34,656 bases of DNA from an uncultured Leuconostoc sp. (GTDB taxonomy: Bacteria; Bacillota; Bacilli; Lactobacillales; Lactobacillaceae). The notes beneath the pieces were generated by a model. The model was not told the origin of the DNA. It made no database searches and was given only the letters and a program-made list of their open reading frames with translations. Made by a program: the position numbers and the translations under genes. Positions 12,790 through 21,744 of this stretch are shown piece after piece (positions within the stretch are counted from its first letter, which is position 1; each line of letters begins with the position of its first letter). The stretch spans positions 1 through 34,656 of the forward strand of contig USIU01000001.1 in the NCBI GenBank assembly GCA_900554745.1, in the 5' to 3' direction.

Positions 12790-14813
12790 AAAAACTATTT
12801 GATTTTAAAACGTTACCGATATTTTTTCAAAGTACAAAATTAGGCACTGTCGCGTTACTATTGCTAGCCGTCAGTGTTATGAGTGTATTTTTTGCCCTGT
12901 TAGTCAATTGGATTTTTGGGTTAATCTGGATTGTGGTTGTGTTAATCGGCTTGGTTTATTCCGCACAATCCTTAAAAGAAGTGAATGAAAACGCGCAAGA
13001 ATACTTGAGTGGGCTGGGGTATCGGATATCTCGTAGTGAACAAGAAGCCTTGATTCGGATGCCAATTGGCATCATTCTTCTCAATGCAGCCGGGAAAATT
13101 GACTGGATCAACCCTTACATGCAAGCTTATTTGGATAAGCGGGATGTGTTGGGTTTGACGTTGACGCAGCTGGATCCACAGCTCGCCACGGATATTAAAA
13201 ATTATTCTGATGCGCGAGAAACAAATACCATTACGTGGCAAGGCAAGCAGTTCTCACTTTATGTGCAACAAAACTTGCGTGTCATCTACATGATGGATAT
13301 CAGTGAATATGCGGCGATTGCTAAAGAATACGAAGATCACCAACTATTTAGTGGCCTCGTTTCCGTGGATAACTATGAAGAAGTGACTGAAGGCATGACC
13401 GAATCGGAAACGTCAACGTTGCGTACGTATGTGACTGGGGCGCTATCAGAATGGGCAGCAGCTCACCGGATTTACTTGCGCCGCCTGAGTACGGTGCATT
13501 ATGTGATGTTTGGCTACCAAACATCTTTGCGTGCTGCCGAAGATGATAAGTTTTCGGTGTTAAAAGCAATTCGTGAAGCCACGGCACAACAAAATTTACC
13601 CGTAACACTGTCAATGGGGATTGCTTATGGGGAACAAGACATTATTGAACTTGCCAAAATGGCACAAACCAACCTCGATTTAGCGTTAGGCCGTGGTGGT
13701 GACCAAGTGGTGGTGAAGTCTAAGCAAGCAGCGGCGAGATTTTATGGTGGTGCAACGAATCCGATGGAAAAGCGGACGCGTGTACGCGCACGTATGATCT
13801 CACAGACGGTTGCTGAATTGATGGAACAGGCTGACAATATTATGATTGTTGGCCACGCCACGCCAGATTTAGATGCCATCGGTGCGGGGCTTGGCATTTG
13901 GCGAATGGCCCAAACAAAGAATAAGCCGGCTTTTTTGATTGTGGATGAAAAGTCGGTGTATAGTGATATCACGTTGCTATTAGCCGAAATCCGCAAAAAT
14001 CCGCCGGAAATTATGGCGCCTGGGTCCAATATTAATGACTCCATTGTTGACGAGTCACGCGCAATGAAGTTAGTGCGCGACAATACCCTCTTGATTCTAG
14101 TGGATCATGCGCAGGGATCAATTACGAGTGCACCCAATCTTCTGGAACGCCTGGGTAACCGCGTTGTGGTCATTGATCATCATCGATTAGCTGAGCAGGG
14201 GCTAGCTGAAAAGCCATTGCTGACTTATGTTGAGCCCTACGCCTCTTCAACGTCAGAATTGGTGGTTGAACTATTACAGTACCAAGATCAAAGTCATGCA
14301 CCAATCACCAAGTTAGAAGCGACAGCAATGCTTGGTGGGATTCAAATTGATACGAAAAACTTCACTTTGCGGACTGGCTCACGGACCTTTGATGCTGCCA
14401 GTTATTTACGCGCCAATGGGGCGGATAGTAATTTAATTCAATTCTTTATGAAAGAGAAATTCTCGGACTTTAAAGCGCGCACACATTTGATCAACTTGGC
14501 AGTCGTGGCCGACGGGTATGCGATTGTTTGCGGTGAAAATGATCGCGTGTATTCTGGTTTGATTACGGCACAAGCGGCTGATGAATTGTTGCAAATTAGT
14601 GGCGTTGAAGCGTCGTTTGTGATTACGAAACGTGCGGATGGCCGGGTCGGTGTTTCGGCACGATCAACTGGTCAACGTAACGTGCAGCGTATCATGGAAG
14701 CGATGGGCGGTGGTGGCCACTTGTCCAACGCCGCAACGCAACTGACGGATCGGACCACAGATGAAGTGAATGATCAATTGCTTAAAACTTTGGCAGAATC
14801 TGTTGAAGAATAA
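12786..14813 (+). CDS. gdpP: Cyclic-di-AMP phosphodiesterase GdpP
   Basis: A 675-aa membrane-anchored enzyme that hydrolyses c-di-AMP to pApA, affecting osmotic balance, potassium uptake and wall stress. Two hydrophobic segments lie within the first 65 residues, followed by a PAS-like region, a degenerate GGDEF domain (about 170-310) and a DHH/DHHA1 catalytic module with GHATPDLDAIGA (356-367; metal ligands H357, D361, D363), VIDHH (D464, H465, H466) and GGGGH (641-645). GTG 12786 was chosen because AGGGG ends 6 nt upstream; TTG 12780 directly abuts the SD. It is followed by rplI and dnaB, the usual order. Confidence 0.96.
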   Translation: MKKLFDFKTLPIFFQSTKLGTVALLLLAVSVMSVFFALLVNWIFGLIWIVVVLIGLVYSAQSLKEVNENAQEYLSGLGYRISRSEQEALIRMPIGIILLNAAGKIDWINPYMQAYLDKRDVLGLTLTQLDPQLATDIKNYSDARETNTITWQGKQFSLYVQQNLRVIYMMDISEYAAIAKEYEDHQLFSGLVSVDNYEEVTEGMTESETSTLRTYVTGALSEWAAAHRIYLRRLSTVHYVMFGYQTSLRAAEDDKFSVLKAIREATAQQNLPVTLSMGIAYGEQDIIELAKMAQTNLDLALGRGGDQVVVKSKQAAARFYGGATNPMEKRTRVRARMISQTVAELMEQADNIMIVGHATPDLDAIGAGLGIWRMAQTKNKPAFLIVDEKSVYSDITLLLAEIRKNPPEIMAPGSNINDSIVDESRAMKLVRDNTLLILVDHAQGSITSAPNLLERLGNRVVVIDHHRLAEQGLAEKPLLTYVEPYASSTSELVVELLQYQDQSHAPITKLEATAMLGGIQIDTKNFTLRTGSRTFDAASYLRANGADSNLIQFFMKEKFSDFKARTHLINLAVVADGYAIVCGENDRVYSGLITAQAADELLQISGVEASFVITKRADGRVGVSARSTGQRNVQRIMEAMGGGGHLSNAATQLTDRTTDEVNDQLLKTLAESVEE

Positions 14814-14867
14814 CTTGGTGATAGCGGTGAGCTGCAATTAAGCAAGAAATTTTTGGAGGAGTAACAC

Positions 14868-15320
14868 ATGAAAGTTGTATTTTTAGAAGACGTTAAAGGT
14901 CGTGGTAAAAAAGGGGAAGTAAAGGACGTGCCGGATGGTTACGCCAATAACTTCTTAATTAAGAATAAAAAAGCAGAACCAGCCACAGGGAAAAATGTCG
15001 GCGCTGTTAAGGGACGTCAAAAAGCAGCTGAAAAAGCGGCTGCAGAACAATTAGCCGAAGCACAGGCGCTCAAGGCTAAAATTGAAGCAGATGATTTTGT
15101 GGTGACAATCAAAGGAAAGTCTGGCGCTGATGGTCGCCTTTTTGGTGCCGTATCATCTAAGCAAATTGCTGCTGCGTTAGCTGATCAAAAGCAAATCAAA
15201 ATCGATAAGCGTAAGCTGGAACTCAATCATCCAATTCATTCATTAGGTTACACAACGGTGCCGCTCAAGCTACACCGTGAGGTGACCGCAGATTTGCGTG
15301 TTCATGTCAGTGAGGGTTAA
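14868..15320 (+). CDS. rplI: 50S ribosomal protein L9
   Basis: A 150-aa L9 with the conserved N-terminal domain MKVVFLEDVKGRGKKGEVKDVPDGYANNFLI, a long central helix rich in Ala/Lys/Glu (about 45-75) and the C-terminal rRNA-binding domain. L9 binds 23S rRNA near L1 and helps keep the reading frame. TTGGAGGAG precedes ATG 14868. It ends 2 nt before the dnaB start, so the two are likely coupled. Confidence 0.98.
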   Translation: MKVVFLEDVKGRGKKGEVKDVPDGYANNFLIKNKKAEPATGKNVGAVKGRQKAAEKAAAEQLAEAQALKAKIEADDFVVTIKGKSGADGRLFGAVSSKQIAAALADQKQIKIDKRKLELNHPIHSLGYTTVPLKLHREVTADLRVHVSEG

Positions 15321-15322
15321 GC

Positions 15323-16789
15323 ATGGATAACCCAGAAGCATACGAGTATAGACAAGTCCCACAAGATATCGATGCTGAACGGGCGGTGCTGGGCGCTATT
15401 TTCTTTGATGTGAAATCTGATAACGCCATGGTGGCGGCGAGTGCCATTTTGGAAGCAGATGATTTCTATCGACAAGCCCATCAAACCATTTTTAAAGCGA
15501 TGCAACAGCTGGTTGATGAACAACGTCCGATTGACATGCTCACGCTTCAGGATAAACTCAACAGTTTACAACAGTTAGACAATGTGGGTGGCATGGCTTA
15601 TCTGGCTGAAATTTCAGAATCTTCTGCATCATCGGCCAATTTAAAGCATTATGCGCATATTGTGCGCGAAAAAGCCATTCTACGGCGGATGATTGAAACG
15701 CTGACACGTAGTATGTCGTTAGCGTATGACGCTGCGGCACCGAGTGAGGAAATTTTAGACACGTTGAGTCGCAGTTTGGATAATTTGGCCGAAAATCGTG
15801 GTGATGAAGATTTTCAAAAAATTAAAGATGTGTTGCAAGCTTTCCAAGCTAATTTGGATCAAGCCGTTGCCAATGACAATGATGTCGTTGGGTTAGCCAC
15901 AGGCTATCCCGAATTAGATAAACTCACCCACGGTTTTCGTGAGGATCAGATGATCGTGTTGGGGGCGCGACCAGCAGTCGGGAAAACCGCCTTTGTGTTA
16001 AATATTGCTAAAAATGTGGCCAAAGCTGAGCAAGTACCAGTTGTGGTGTTTAGTCTGGAAATGGGCGCCGTGGACTTGGTGACACGACTTGTGGCTGCCG
16101 AAGGGGCGATTGATTCAAGTCACTTGACCACCGGTCAGATGACCCAAGAAGATTGGCAGTCGTTGACATTAGCGATGCAATCATTAGCGAACATGCAGAT
16201 TTATATGGATGACACGGCGGGGATTAAGATTAATCAGATTAGTGCCAAGCTGCGTAAACTTGAAAAAGATTTGGTGAATGAATTACCGCCAGATCAACGT
16301 GCTAGCAATCCCCATCCAATTGGCATGGTGATTATTGATTATCTCGGTTTGATTGAATCCAACAATACGGAAAGTCGCCAACAAGCAGTGTCTGAGGTGT
16401 CGCGTTCCATTAAAAAGTTGGCCAAAGAATTACATACGCCAATTCTGGCGCTGGCCCAATTGAGTCGTGGTGTCGAGCAACGTACCGATAAGCAACCAGT
16501 GCTATCGGATTTGCGTGAATCAGGTTCGATTGAACAAGACGCGGATATTGTGGCCTTCTTGTATCGTGATGATTATTATCGTAATGATGGTAGCGATGAT
16601 GAGGGAGATTCAGATCCGCGTGACGAAGAGGAAGCTGTGCCAATTGAAATTATTTTAGAAAAAAATCGTGCCGGTGCGCGTGGCACAGCTACGCTGATGT
16701 TTAACAAGCCGACCTTTAAATTTAGCCCTATGGCACCATTGTACCGTGATGATATGAACGCTGGTCCGAATGGTAATGTTGGGTGGTAA
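15323..16789 (+). CDS. dnaB: Replicative DNA helicase
   Basis: A 488-aa hexameric helicase that unwinds DNA at the replication fork (DnaC in Bacillus naming). The N-terminal primase-interacting domain occupies about residues 1-120 (DIDAERAVLGAIFFD), then a linker and the RecA-like domain with Walker A GARPAVGKT (214-222, K221), Walker B VIIDYLGLI and the arginine-containing NRAGARGTATL segment. An acidic insert (about 415-433, DGSDDEGDSDPRDEEEA) lies before the last motif; it is longer than in many relatives. No intein is present. It is the end of the gdpP-rplI-dnaB operon. Confidence 0.97.
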   Translation: MDNPEAYEYRQVPQDIDAERAVLGAIFFDVKSDNAMVAASAILEADDFYRQAHQTIFKAMQQLVDEQRPIDMLTLQDKLNSLQQLDNVGGMAYLAEISESSASSANLKHYAHIVREKAILRRMIETLTRSMSLAYDAAAPSEEILDTLSRSLDNLAENRGDEDFQKIKDVLQAFQANLDQAVANDNDVVGLATGYPELDKLTHGFREDQMIVLGARPAVGKTAFVLNIAKNVAKAEQVPVVVFSLEMGAVDLVTRLVAAEGAIDSSHLTTGQMTQEDWQSLTLAMQSLANMQIYMDDTAGIKINQISAKLRKLEKDLVNELPPDQRASNPHPIGMVIIDYLGLIESNNTESRQQAVSEVSRSIKKLAKELHTPILALAQLSRGVEQRTDKQPVLSDLRESGSIEQDADIVAFLYRDDYYRNDGSDDEGDSDPRDEEEAVPIEIILEKNRAGARGTATLMFNKPTFKFSPMAPLYRDDMNAGPNGNVGW

Positions 16790-16817
16790 AAAAGACAGTC
16801 TCACGACTGTCTTTTTT
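16789..16817. terminator. Bidirectional terminator between dnaB and ybaK
   Basis: AAAAAGACAGTC and GACTGTCTTTTT pair around TCAC. A-run and T-run flank the stem, so it can serve the convergent genes on both strands. Confidence 0.9.
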
Positions 16818-16820
16818 GGG

Positions 16821-17318
16821 TTAATTTTCGAGGAGATCAACAAACGGTGCAGCGATTAAGTCGGCCAAGTCTTGTGGCTTGATTTGGTCACTACGTCCTA
16901 ATTCGCCCGCGCTGACGATAAAATAAGGCGCGGTCTGAGCTGTTAAATCGATGAAAATTGGAAAGTGCTTGGTATGCCAAATTCCGACGGGGTTATTCGC
17001 ACCATGGATATAACCGGTCGTTTGCTGTAATGTTTTTAAGGGTAGCATGGTGACTTTTTTATTCCCTGATGCGGCCGCCAGTTTTTTCATTGATAAATGT
17101 TGGGTGATGGGGATCACTGCCACGACAGGACCGGTTTTATCGCCGGTTGCGGCGAGTGTCTTATAAATATCGTCGTGTTTGACGCCAAATTCGGCCAGAA
17201 TTTGATCACGCTCAGCTGCTGTTTTATCTAAAATATTGAGTGCGAGTGGTGTGTAAGCCAAGTCATGTTTATCCATCACTTGTTCGGGAAGTGTTTTCTT
17301 GATTTTTTTCTTTGCCAT
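16821..17318 (-). CDS. ybaK: YbaK/EbsC family aminoacyl-tRNA deacylase
   Basis: A 165-aa protein of the YbaK/prolyl-tRNA editing family, which hydrolyses Cys-tRNA(Pro) or similar mischarged tRNAs in the cytoplasm. Typical segments are YKTLAATGDKTGPVVAVIPITQHLSMKKLAAASGNKKV, followed by GYIHGANNPVGIWHTKHFPIFID. The length matches the family. On the minus strand GGAGAT precedes the ATG (17316-17318). It is convergent with dnaB, sharing a terminator, and divergent from gntR with 76 bp between the start codons. The precise tRNA substrate cannot be told. Confidence 0.92.
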   Translation of the reverse strand: MAKKKIKKTLPEQVMDKHDLAYTPLALNILDKTAAERDQILAEFGVKHDDIYKTLAATGDKTGPVVAVIPITQHLSMKKLAAASGNKKVTMLPLKTLQQTTGYIHGANNPVGIWHTKHFPIFIDLTAQTAPYFIVSAGELGRSDQIKPQDLADLIAAPFVDLLEN

Positions 17319-17358
17319 GATATCTCCATTCTAACACAAATTGGCGTACCCAAAAAGG

Positions 17359-17375
17359 ATTGCGGTCCAACCAAT
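17359..17375 (+). promoter_or_regulatory. Candidate GntR operator A (autoregulation)
   Basis: ATTGCGGTCCAACCAAT overlaps the -35 and spacer of the gntR promoter. Its reverse complement contains TTGGACCGCA, which recurs exactly at 18172-18181 before xpkA. Confidence 0.6.
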
Positions 17376-17387
17376 TTATGCTATACT
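17360..17387 (+). promoter_or_regulatory. gntR promoter, leaderless arrangement
   Basis: TTGCGG (17360-17365), 16 bp, TATACT (17382-17387). Only 7 nt separate the -10 from the first ATG of gntR (17395), so transcription would begin at or next to the start codon. No SD precedes the ATG. Confidence 0.6.
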
Positions 17388-17394
17388 AGTTAGC

Positions 17395-18126
17395 ATGATG
17401 TCAGAAGCAATTTATGTCACCGTGCAGGCGGACTTAAAACAAAAAATTTATAATGGTGATTTTCCGGACTTGAAATTACCCGATGAACGGACGTTAGCGG
17501 CACAATACGACGTGTCCCGTTCATCAATTAAACGCGCGTTAAACGTGTTGGTACAACAAGGTGTGATCTTCAAAAAACGCGGCAGTGGCACATTTGTGAA
17601 TCCATTGTATTTAAAGAACCATGATTTGTTCCAACATGAAGGGTCTAATCTCGGGGTTTCGGACTCTTTTCGGGTAGACGGTAAAGCGCCAAGTATTGAA
17701 TTGCTCGATTTCCAAGTGGTGCCAGCAACGCCGGTTCAACAGCAAGCCTTGTTTTTAAATGATGGCGACTTTGTGTACGAAATTAAGCGATTGCGTCGCT
17801 TGGAAGGGGTGCCTTTCATGATTGAACGTGGCTATGTCCCAATCAACGTTTTGCCTGGGTTGAATAAAGAGATTGTCTCAGGCTCAGTCTATGAATACGT
17901 GGAAAAAACCAAAAACCGCGCCGTGACTAAGTCTTTTATGACGATTATGGCTGAACCGTCAAATGCGGAAGATCAAAAGTTGTTAGAGTTGTCAGATAAA
18001 GAACCGGTCGGCATTATGGAGGGAATCTTCTTTATGGATGATGGGACACCGTTAGAATTTTCAACCATGCGGTTACATTACAAATATTTACGCTACAATG
18101 CGTTTGTCAGCATTGATTCAGAATAG
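17395..18126 (+). CDS. GntR-family (HutC subfamily) transcriptional regulator
   Basis: A 243-aa regulator with an N-terminal winged helix (about 5-70: LPDERTLAAQYDVSRSSIKRALNVL, FKKRGSGTFV) and a C-terminal UTRA effector domain typical of HutC regulators that sense sugars or sugar phosphates. ATG 17395 (or 17398) was taken because the family N-terminus (SEAIYVTVQADLKQKI) starts there; the frame upstream would lie in the promoter. The gene is directly upstream of xpkA, and an identical 10-bp motif occurs in both promoter regions, so it is a likely autoregulator and possible regulator of phosphoketolase. The effector is unknown. Confidence 0.92.
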   Translation: MMSEAIYVTVQADLKQKIYNGDFPDLKLPDERTLAAQYDVSRSSIKRALNVLVQQGVIFKKRGSGTFVNPLYLKNHDLFQHEGSNLGVSDSFRVDGKAPSIELLDFQVVPATPVQQQALFLNDGDFVYEIKRLRRLEGVPFMIERGYVPINVLPGLNKEIVSGSVYEYVEKTKNRAVTKSFMTIMAEPSNAEDQKLLELSDKEPVGIMEGIFFMDDGTPLEFSTMRLHYKYLRYNAFVSIDSE

Positions 18127-18154
18127 CAGCAGGGTCATCGCCTGTTGCTTTTTT
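18125..18154 (+). terminator. Terminator after gntR
   Basis: AGCAGCAGG and CCTGTTGCT pair (one G-U) around a 7-nt loop and are followed by T residues. Confidence 0.85.
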
Positions 18155-18170
18155 ATTCGCCTCAAAAATA

Positions 18171-18206
18171 ATTGGACCGCACCAATGTTGGTGTTGCGCC
18201 AACCAA
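18171..18206 (+). promoter_or_regulatory. Candidate GntR operators B and C upstream of xpkA
   Basis: Operator B, ATTGGACCGCACCAAT (18171-18186), is an inverted repeat (ATTGG/CCAAT) and contains the exact TTGGACCGCA found at gntR. Directly adjacent, GTTGG (18187-18191)/CCAAC (18199-18203) forms a second, related palindrome. They lie about 60 bp upstream of the xpkA -35, a position suited to activation or looping rather than simple blocking. Confidence 0.55.
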
Positions 18207-18242
18207 ATTTGAAAAAATAATCAACCAATCAGATGCGTTATC

Positions 18243-18271
18243 TTGAATAAATTAGGCAAATCGGTTATACT
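18243..18271 (+). promoter_or_regulatory. xpkA promoter
   Basis: TTGAAT (18243-18248), 17 bp, TATACT (18266-18271). The start near 18278 leaves a leader of about 64 nt with AAGGAG before the ATG. Confidence 0.75.
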
Positions 18272-18341
18272 GAAAGAGTAAATAACGGAGAAAGATTCGT
18301 GGTTTACGATTCTCTCAAAATAATAAGGAGTACTTAATCTC

Positions 18342-20795
18342 ATGGTAGATTTCGATTCAAAAGAGTACTTGGAACTCGTTGATAAGTGGTGGCGTGCAAC
18401 CAACTATTTGTCAGCAGGGATGATCTTCTTGAAGAGCAACCCATTGTTCTCAGTTACTAACACACCAATCCAAGCCGAAGACGTTAAAGTTAAGCCTATC
18501 GGTCACTGGGGAACAATTTCAGGTCAAACTTTCTTGTATGCACACGCAAACCGTTTGATCAACAAGTATGACGTGAACATGTTCTATATCGGTGGTCCTG
18601 GACACGGTGGCCAAGTTATGGTTACTAACGCGTACTTGGATGGCGAATATACTGAAGATTACCCAGAAATCACACAAGATTTGGCTGGTATGAGCCGCTT
18701 GTTCAAGCGTTTCTCATTCCCTGGCGGAATCGGATCACACATGACAGCGCAAACACCAGGTTCATTGCATGAAGGTGGTGAATTGGGTTACTCATTGTCA
18801 CACGCATTCGGTGCCGTTTTGGACAACCCAGACCAAATCGCTTTCGCCGTTGTTGGTGATGGTGAAGCTGAAACAGGTCCATCAATGACTTCATGGTTGT
18901 CATCAAAGTTCTTGAACGCTAAGAACGATGGTGCCGTATTGCCAATTTTGGATTTGAACGGTTTCAAGATTTCAAACCCAACAATCTTCTCACGTATGAG
19001 CCATGAAGAAATCACAAAGTTCTTTGAAGGTGTTGGTTACTCACCACGCTTCATCGAAAACGATGATATTCATGACTACGCTAAGTATCACGAAATCGCT
19101 GCTAAGGTCTTTGACCAAGCGATCGAAGACATCTTGGCTATCCAAAAGGATGCCCGTGAAAACGGTAAGTATGAAGATGGTACAATCCCTGCATGGCCTG
19201 TAATTATTGCACGTTTGCCAAAGGGTTGGGGTGGTCCACGTTACGACAAGAACGGTGACCCTATCGAAGATTCATTCCGTGCGCACCAAGTGCCATTGCC
19301 TTTGGATCAAAACAACCTTGATTCATTGCCAGAATTCGAAGAATGGATGAACTCATACAAGCCTGAAGAATTGTTCAATGCTGATGGTTCATTGAAGGAT
19401 GAAGTGAAGGCACTTGCACCTAAGGGTGACAAGCGTATGTCTGCTAACCCAATCACAAACGGTGGTCGTCGTCGTGGCGAAGCACCTAAGACTTTGGATT
19501 TGCCAGATTGGCGTCAATTCACAAACGACATTACTAACGAAAACCGTGGACATGAGTTGCCAAAGGTAACACAAAACATGGACATGACAACACTTTCATC
19601 ATACTTGGAAGAAGTTGCAAAGTTGAACCCAACATCATTCCGTGTCTTCGGTCCCGATGAAACAATGTCAAACCGTTTGTGGGATCTCTTCAACACAACA
19701 ACACGTCAATGGATGGAACCTACAAAGTTCCCTAACGATCAATATGTAGGACCTGAAGGTCGTATCATTGATTCACAATTGTCAGAACACCAAGCTGAAG
19801 GTTGGTTGGAAGCTTACACATTGACTGGTCGTGTTGGAATCTTCGCATCATACGAATCATTCCTACGTGTCGTGGATTCAATGGTAACACAACACTTCAA
19901 GTGGTTGCGTCACGCCTCAGAACAACCATGGCGTAATGATTACCCATCATTGAACTTGATTGCAACATCAACTGCCTTCCAACAAGATCACAACGGTTAC
20001 ACACACCAAGATCCAGGTATGTTGACACACTTGGCTGAAAAGAAGTCTAACTTCATCCGCGAATACTTGCCAGCCGATGGTAACTCATTGTTGGCCGTTC
20101 AAGCACGTGCCTTCACAGAACGTCAAAAGGTTAACTTGATCGTTGCCTCAAAGCAACCACGTCAACAATGGTTCACTGCTGACGAAGCTGATGAATTGGC
20201 TACAGAAGGTTTGAAGATCATCGATTGGGCATCTACTGCACCATCTGGTGATGTGGATATCACATTCGCATCAGCTGGTACAGAACCAACAATCGAAACT
20301 TTGGCTGCTTTGTGGTTGATTAACCAAGCCTTCCCAGAAGTAAAGTTCCGCTATGTCAACGTTGTTGAATTGCTTCGTTTGCAAAAGAAGTCAGAAGCTT
20401 ACTTGAACAGCGAACGCGAATTGTCTGATGAAGAATTTAACAAGTTCTTCCAAGCTGACAAGCCAGTTATCTTCGGATTCCACGGCTTCGAAGACTTGGT
20501 TGAATCATTCTTCTTCGAACGTAAGTTCCGTGGTGATGTATACGTTCACGGTTACCGTGAAGATGGTGACATCACAACAACATACGACATGCGTGTTTAC
20601 TCAAAGTTGGATCGTTTCCACCAAGCTAAGGAAGCTGCCGAAGTCTTGTCAGCTAACGGTAAGATTGATCAAGACGCTGCTGTTACATTCATTACTAAGA
20701 TGGAAGACATCTTGGAAAAACACTACGAAGTAACACGTAACGAAGGTCACGATATCGAAGAATTTACTAACTGGAACTGGGCACCTTTGAAGTAA
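18342..20795 (+). CDS. xpkA: Xylulose-5-phosphate/fructose-6-phosphate phosphoketolase
   Basis: An 817-aa thiamine-diphosphate enzyme that splits xylulose 5-phosphate with phosphate into acetyl phosphate and glyceraldehyde 3-phosphate, the key step of heterolactic fermentation. Family signatures are EGGELGYSLSHAFGA (144-158) and the TPP-binding GDGEAETGP (172-180). Length is normal. Codon use is extremely biased (TCA, AAC, AAG, GGT, TTG), the strongest in the window, pointing to very high expression. It is monocistronic between its own promoter and a terminator, with candidate GntR operators upstream. It supports an obligately heterofermentative host. Activity on fructose 6-phosphate cannot be judged from sequence. 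Confidence 0.97.
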   Translation: MVDFDSKEYLELVDKWWRATNYLSAGMIFLKSNPLFSVTNTPIQAEDVKVKPIGHWGTISGQTFLYAHANRLINKYDVNMFYIGGPGHGGQVMVTNAYLDGEYTEDYPEITQDLAGMSRLFKRFSFPGGIGSHMTAQTPGSLHEGGELGYSLSHAFGAVLDNPDQIAFAVVGDGEAETGPSMTSWLSSKFLNAKNDGAVLPILDLNGFKISNPTIFSRMSHEEITKFFEGVGYSPRFIENDDIHDYAKYHEIAAKVFDQAIEDILAIQKDARENGKYEDGTIPAWPVIIARLPKGWGGPRYDKNGDPIEDSFRAHQVPLPLDQNNLDSLPEFEEWMNSYKPEELFNADGSLKDEVKALAPKGDKRMSANPITNGGRRRGEAPKTLDLPDWRQFTNDITNENRGHELPKVTQNMDMTTLSSYLEEVAKLNPTSFRVFGPDETMSNRLWDLFNTTTRQWMEPTKFPNDQYVGPEGRIIDSQLSEHQAEGWLEAYTLTGRVGIFASYESFLRVVDSMVTQHFKWLRHASEQPWRNDYPSLNLIATSTAFQQDHNGYTHQDPGMLTHLAEKKSNFIREYLPADGNSLLAVQARAFTERQKVNLIVASKQPRQQWFTADEADELATEGLKIIDWASTAPSGDVDITFASAGTEPTIETLAALWLINQAFPEVKFRYVNVVELLRLQKKSEAYLNSERELSDEEFNKFFQADKPVIFGFHGFEDLVESFFFERKFRGDVYVHGYREDGDITTTYDMRVYSKLDRFHQAKEAAEVLSANGKIDQDAAVTFITKMEDILEKHYEVTRNEGHDIEEFTNWNWAPLK

Positions 20796-20840
20796 TCTGC
20801 CATTTGGCTGATGACAAAAAGTGTACCAACCGTACAAATC

Positions 20841-20873
20841 AAGCGAATCAGATTATTCTGGTTCGCTTTTTTG
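20841..20873 (+). terminator. Terminator after xpkA
   Basis: AAGCGAATCAGA and TCTGGTTCGCTT form a 12-bp stem (one G-U) with loop TTAT, then a T run. Confidence 0.9.
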
Positions 20874-20925
20874 TATACTTATCGGTAAAATAAAGATAAC
20901 GTATTGAGATAAGGAGTCAGGTAGC

Positions 20926-21744
20926 ATGCTATTAAAAAAAGACGGACATACCCACACACCATTTTCACATCAAAATTCTGATGAACCGTTTGACGCTTAT
21001 ATTGAACGGGCGATTGCGTTAGGGTTTGATGCTTATACGATTACGGAACATGCCCCGCTCTTGCAAGAGTTGAAATTACCGAGTGATTATCCGGTGGTTA
21101 AGCAAGCCGATATCGACCAGATGAAGGCGGAGACAGCACGGCTAATCGCCAAATATGGTGATCAAATTCAAATCAAACGCGGTTTTGAAGTAGATTATGT
21201 GGTTGGTCAAGAACAGCAAATGCGAACATTTCTCCGGGACAATCGCGACTGGTTTGATGAAATTATCTTAGCGGTGCATTTATTACCCGACGATACGGGA
21301 AATATCATCCCAATTGATTATTCAGCAGAACTGTTGACGACACAATTTGCGACTTTATTGCAGGATCCGCAAGCCTTTTACCGTCGCTATTTTGAAACGG
21401 TTGCCCAGAGTGTCGAAGCGATTTTAGGGGTTGATGTCCCCGTAGCGATTGGGCATCTTGGGTTAGTGAAAAAATTCCAAAAAGTGTTGGATCTACCGGA
21501 CTATTCTGACGATATCTATCGCATGATTGGGGATATTTTCCAAATGATGCAAGTACGTGGCTATGCGTTAGAATTTAATGCGGCCGGTTTGAGTGAAGTC
21601 GAAAATGGTGCGACTTATCCGGCATTTGATGTGGTGACAGCAGCACATGATATGGGCATTGACGTGGTTTATGGCTCAGATGCCCACCAAGTGAGTGATG
21701 TTGGTCGTCACTTTGCCGATTTGGCAGCGGTCTTGCCATCATGA
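20926..21744 (+). CDS. PHP-family histidinol-phosphatase-like phosphoesterase
   Basis: A 272-aa PHP-domain phosphoesterase similar to HisK/HisJ histidinol-phosphatases. Metal-binding motifs are visible: DGHTHTPFS near the N-terminus, ITEHAPL at about 40, GFEVDYV, AIGHLG and the C-terminal YGSDAHQ. No other histidine biosynthesis gene is nearby, so a different phosphoester substrate is quite possible. AAGGAG (20911-20916) is 9 nt before ATG 20926. Its TGA overlaps the next ATG (ATGA), so it heads a three-gene coupled operon of small hydrolases. Confidence 0.88.
   Translation: MLLKKDGHTHTPFSHQNSDEPFDAYIERAIALGFDAYTITEHAPLLQELKLPSDYPVVKQADIDQMKAETARLIAKYGDQIQIKRGFEVDYVVGQEQQMRTFLRDNRDWFDEIILAVHLLPDDTGNIIPIDYSAELLTTQFATLLQDPQAFYRRYFETVAQSVEAILGVDVPVAIGHLGLVKKFQKVLDLPDYSDDIYRMIGDIFQMMQVRGYALEFNAAGLSEVENGATYPAFDVVTAAHDMGIDVVYGSDAHQVSDVGRHFADLAAVLPS

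Noticed and set aside
15323..16789. An intein in DnaB
   Set aside because: DnaB often carries inteins, but this protein has normal length and uninterrupted motifs; only a short acidic insert is present.
17328..17333. A minus-strand -10 (TAGAAT) for ybaK
   Set aside because: It would start transcription downstream of the ybaK SD, removing it, so the real promoter is probably elsewhere.
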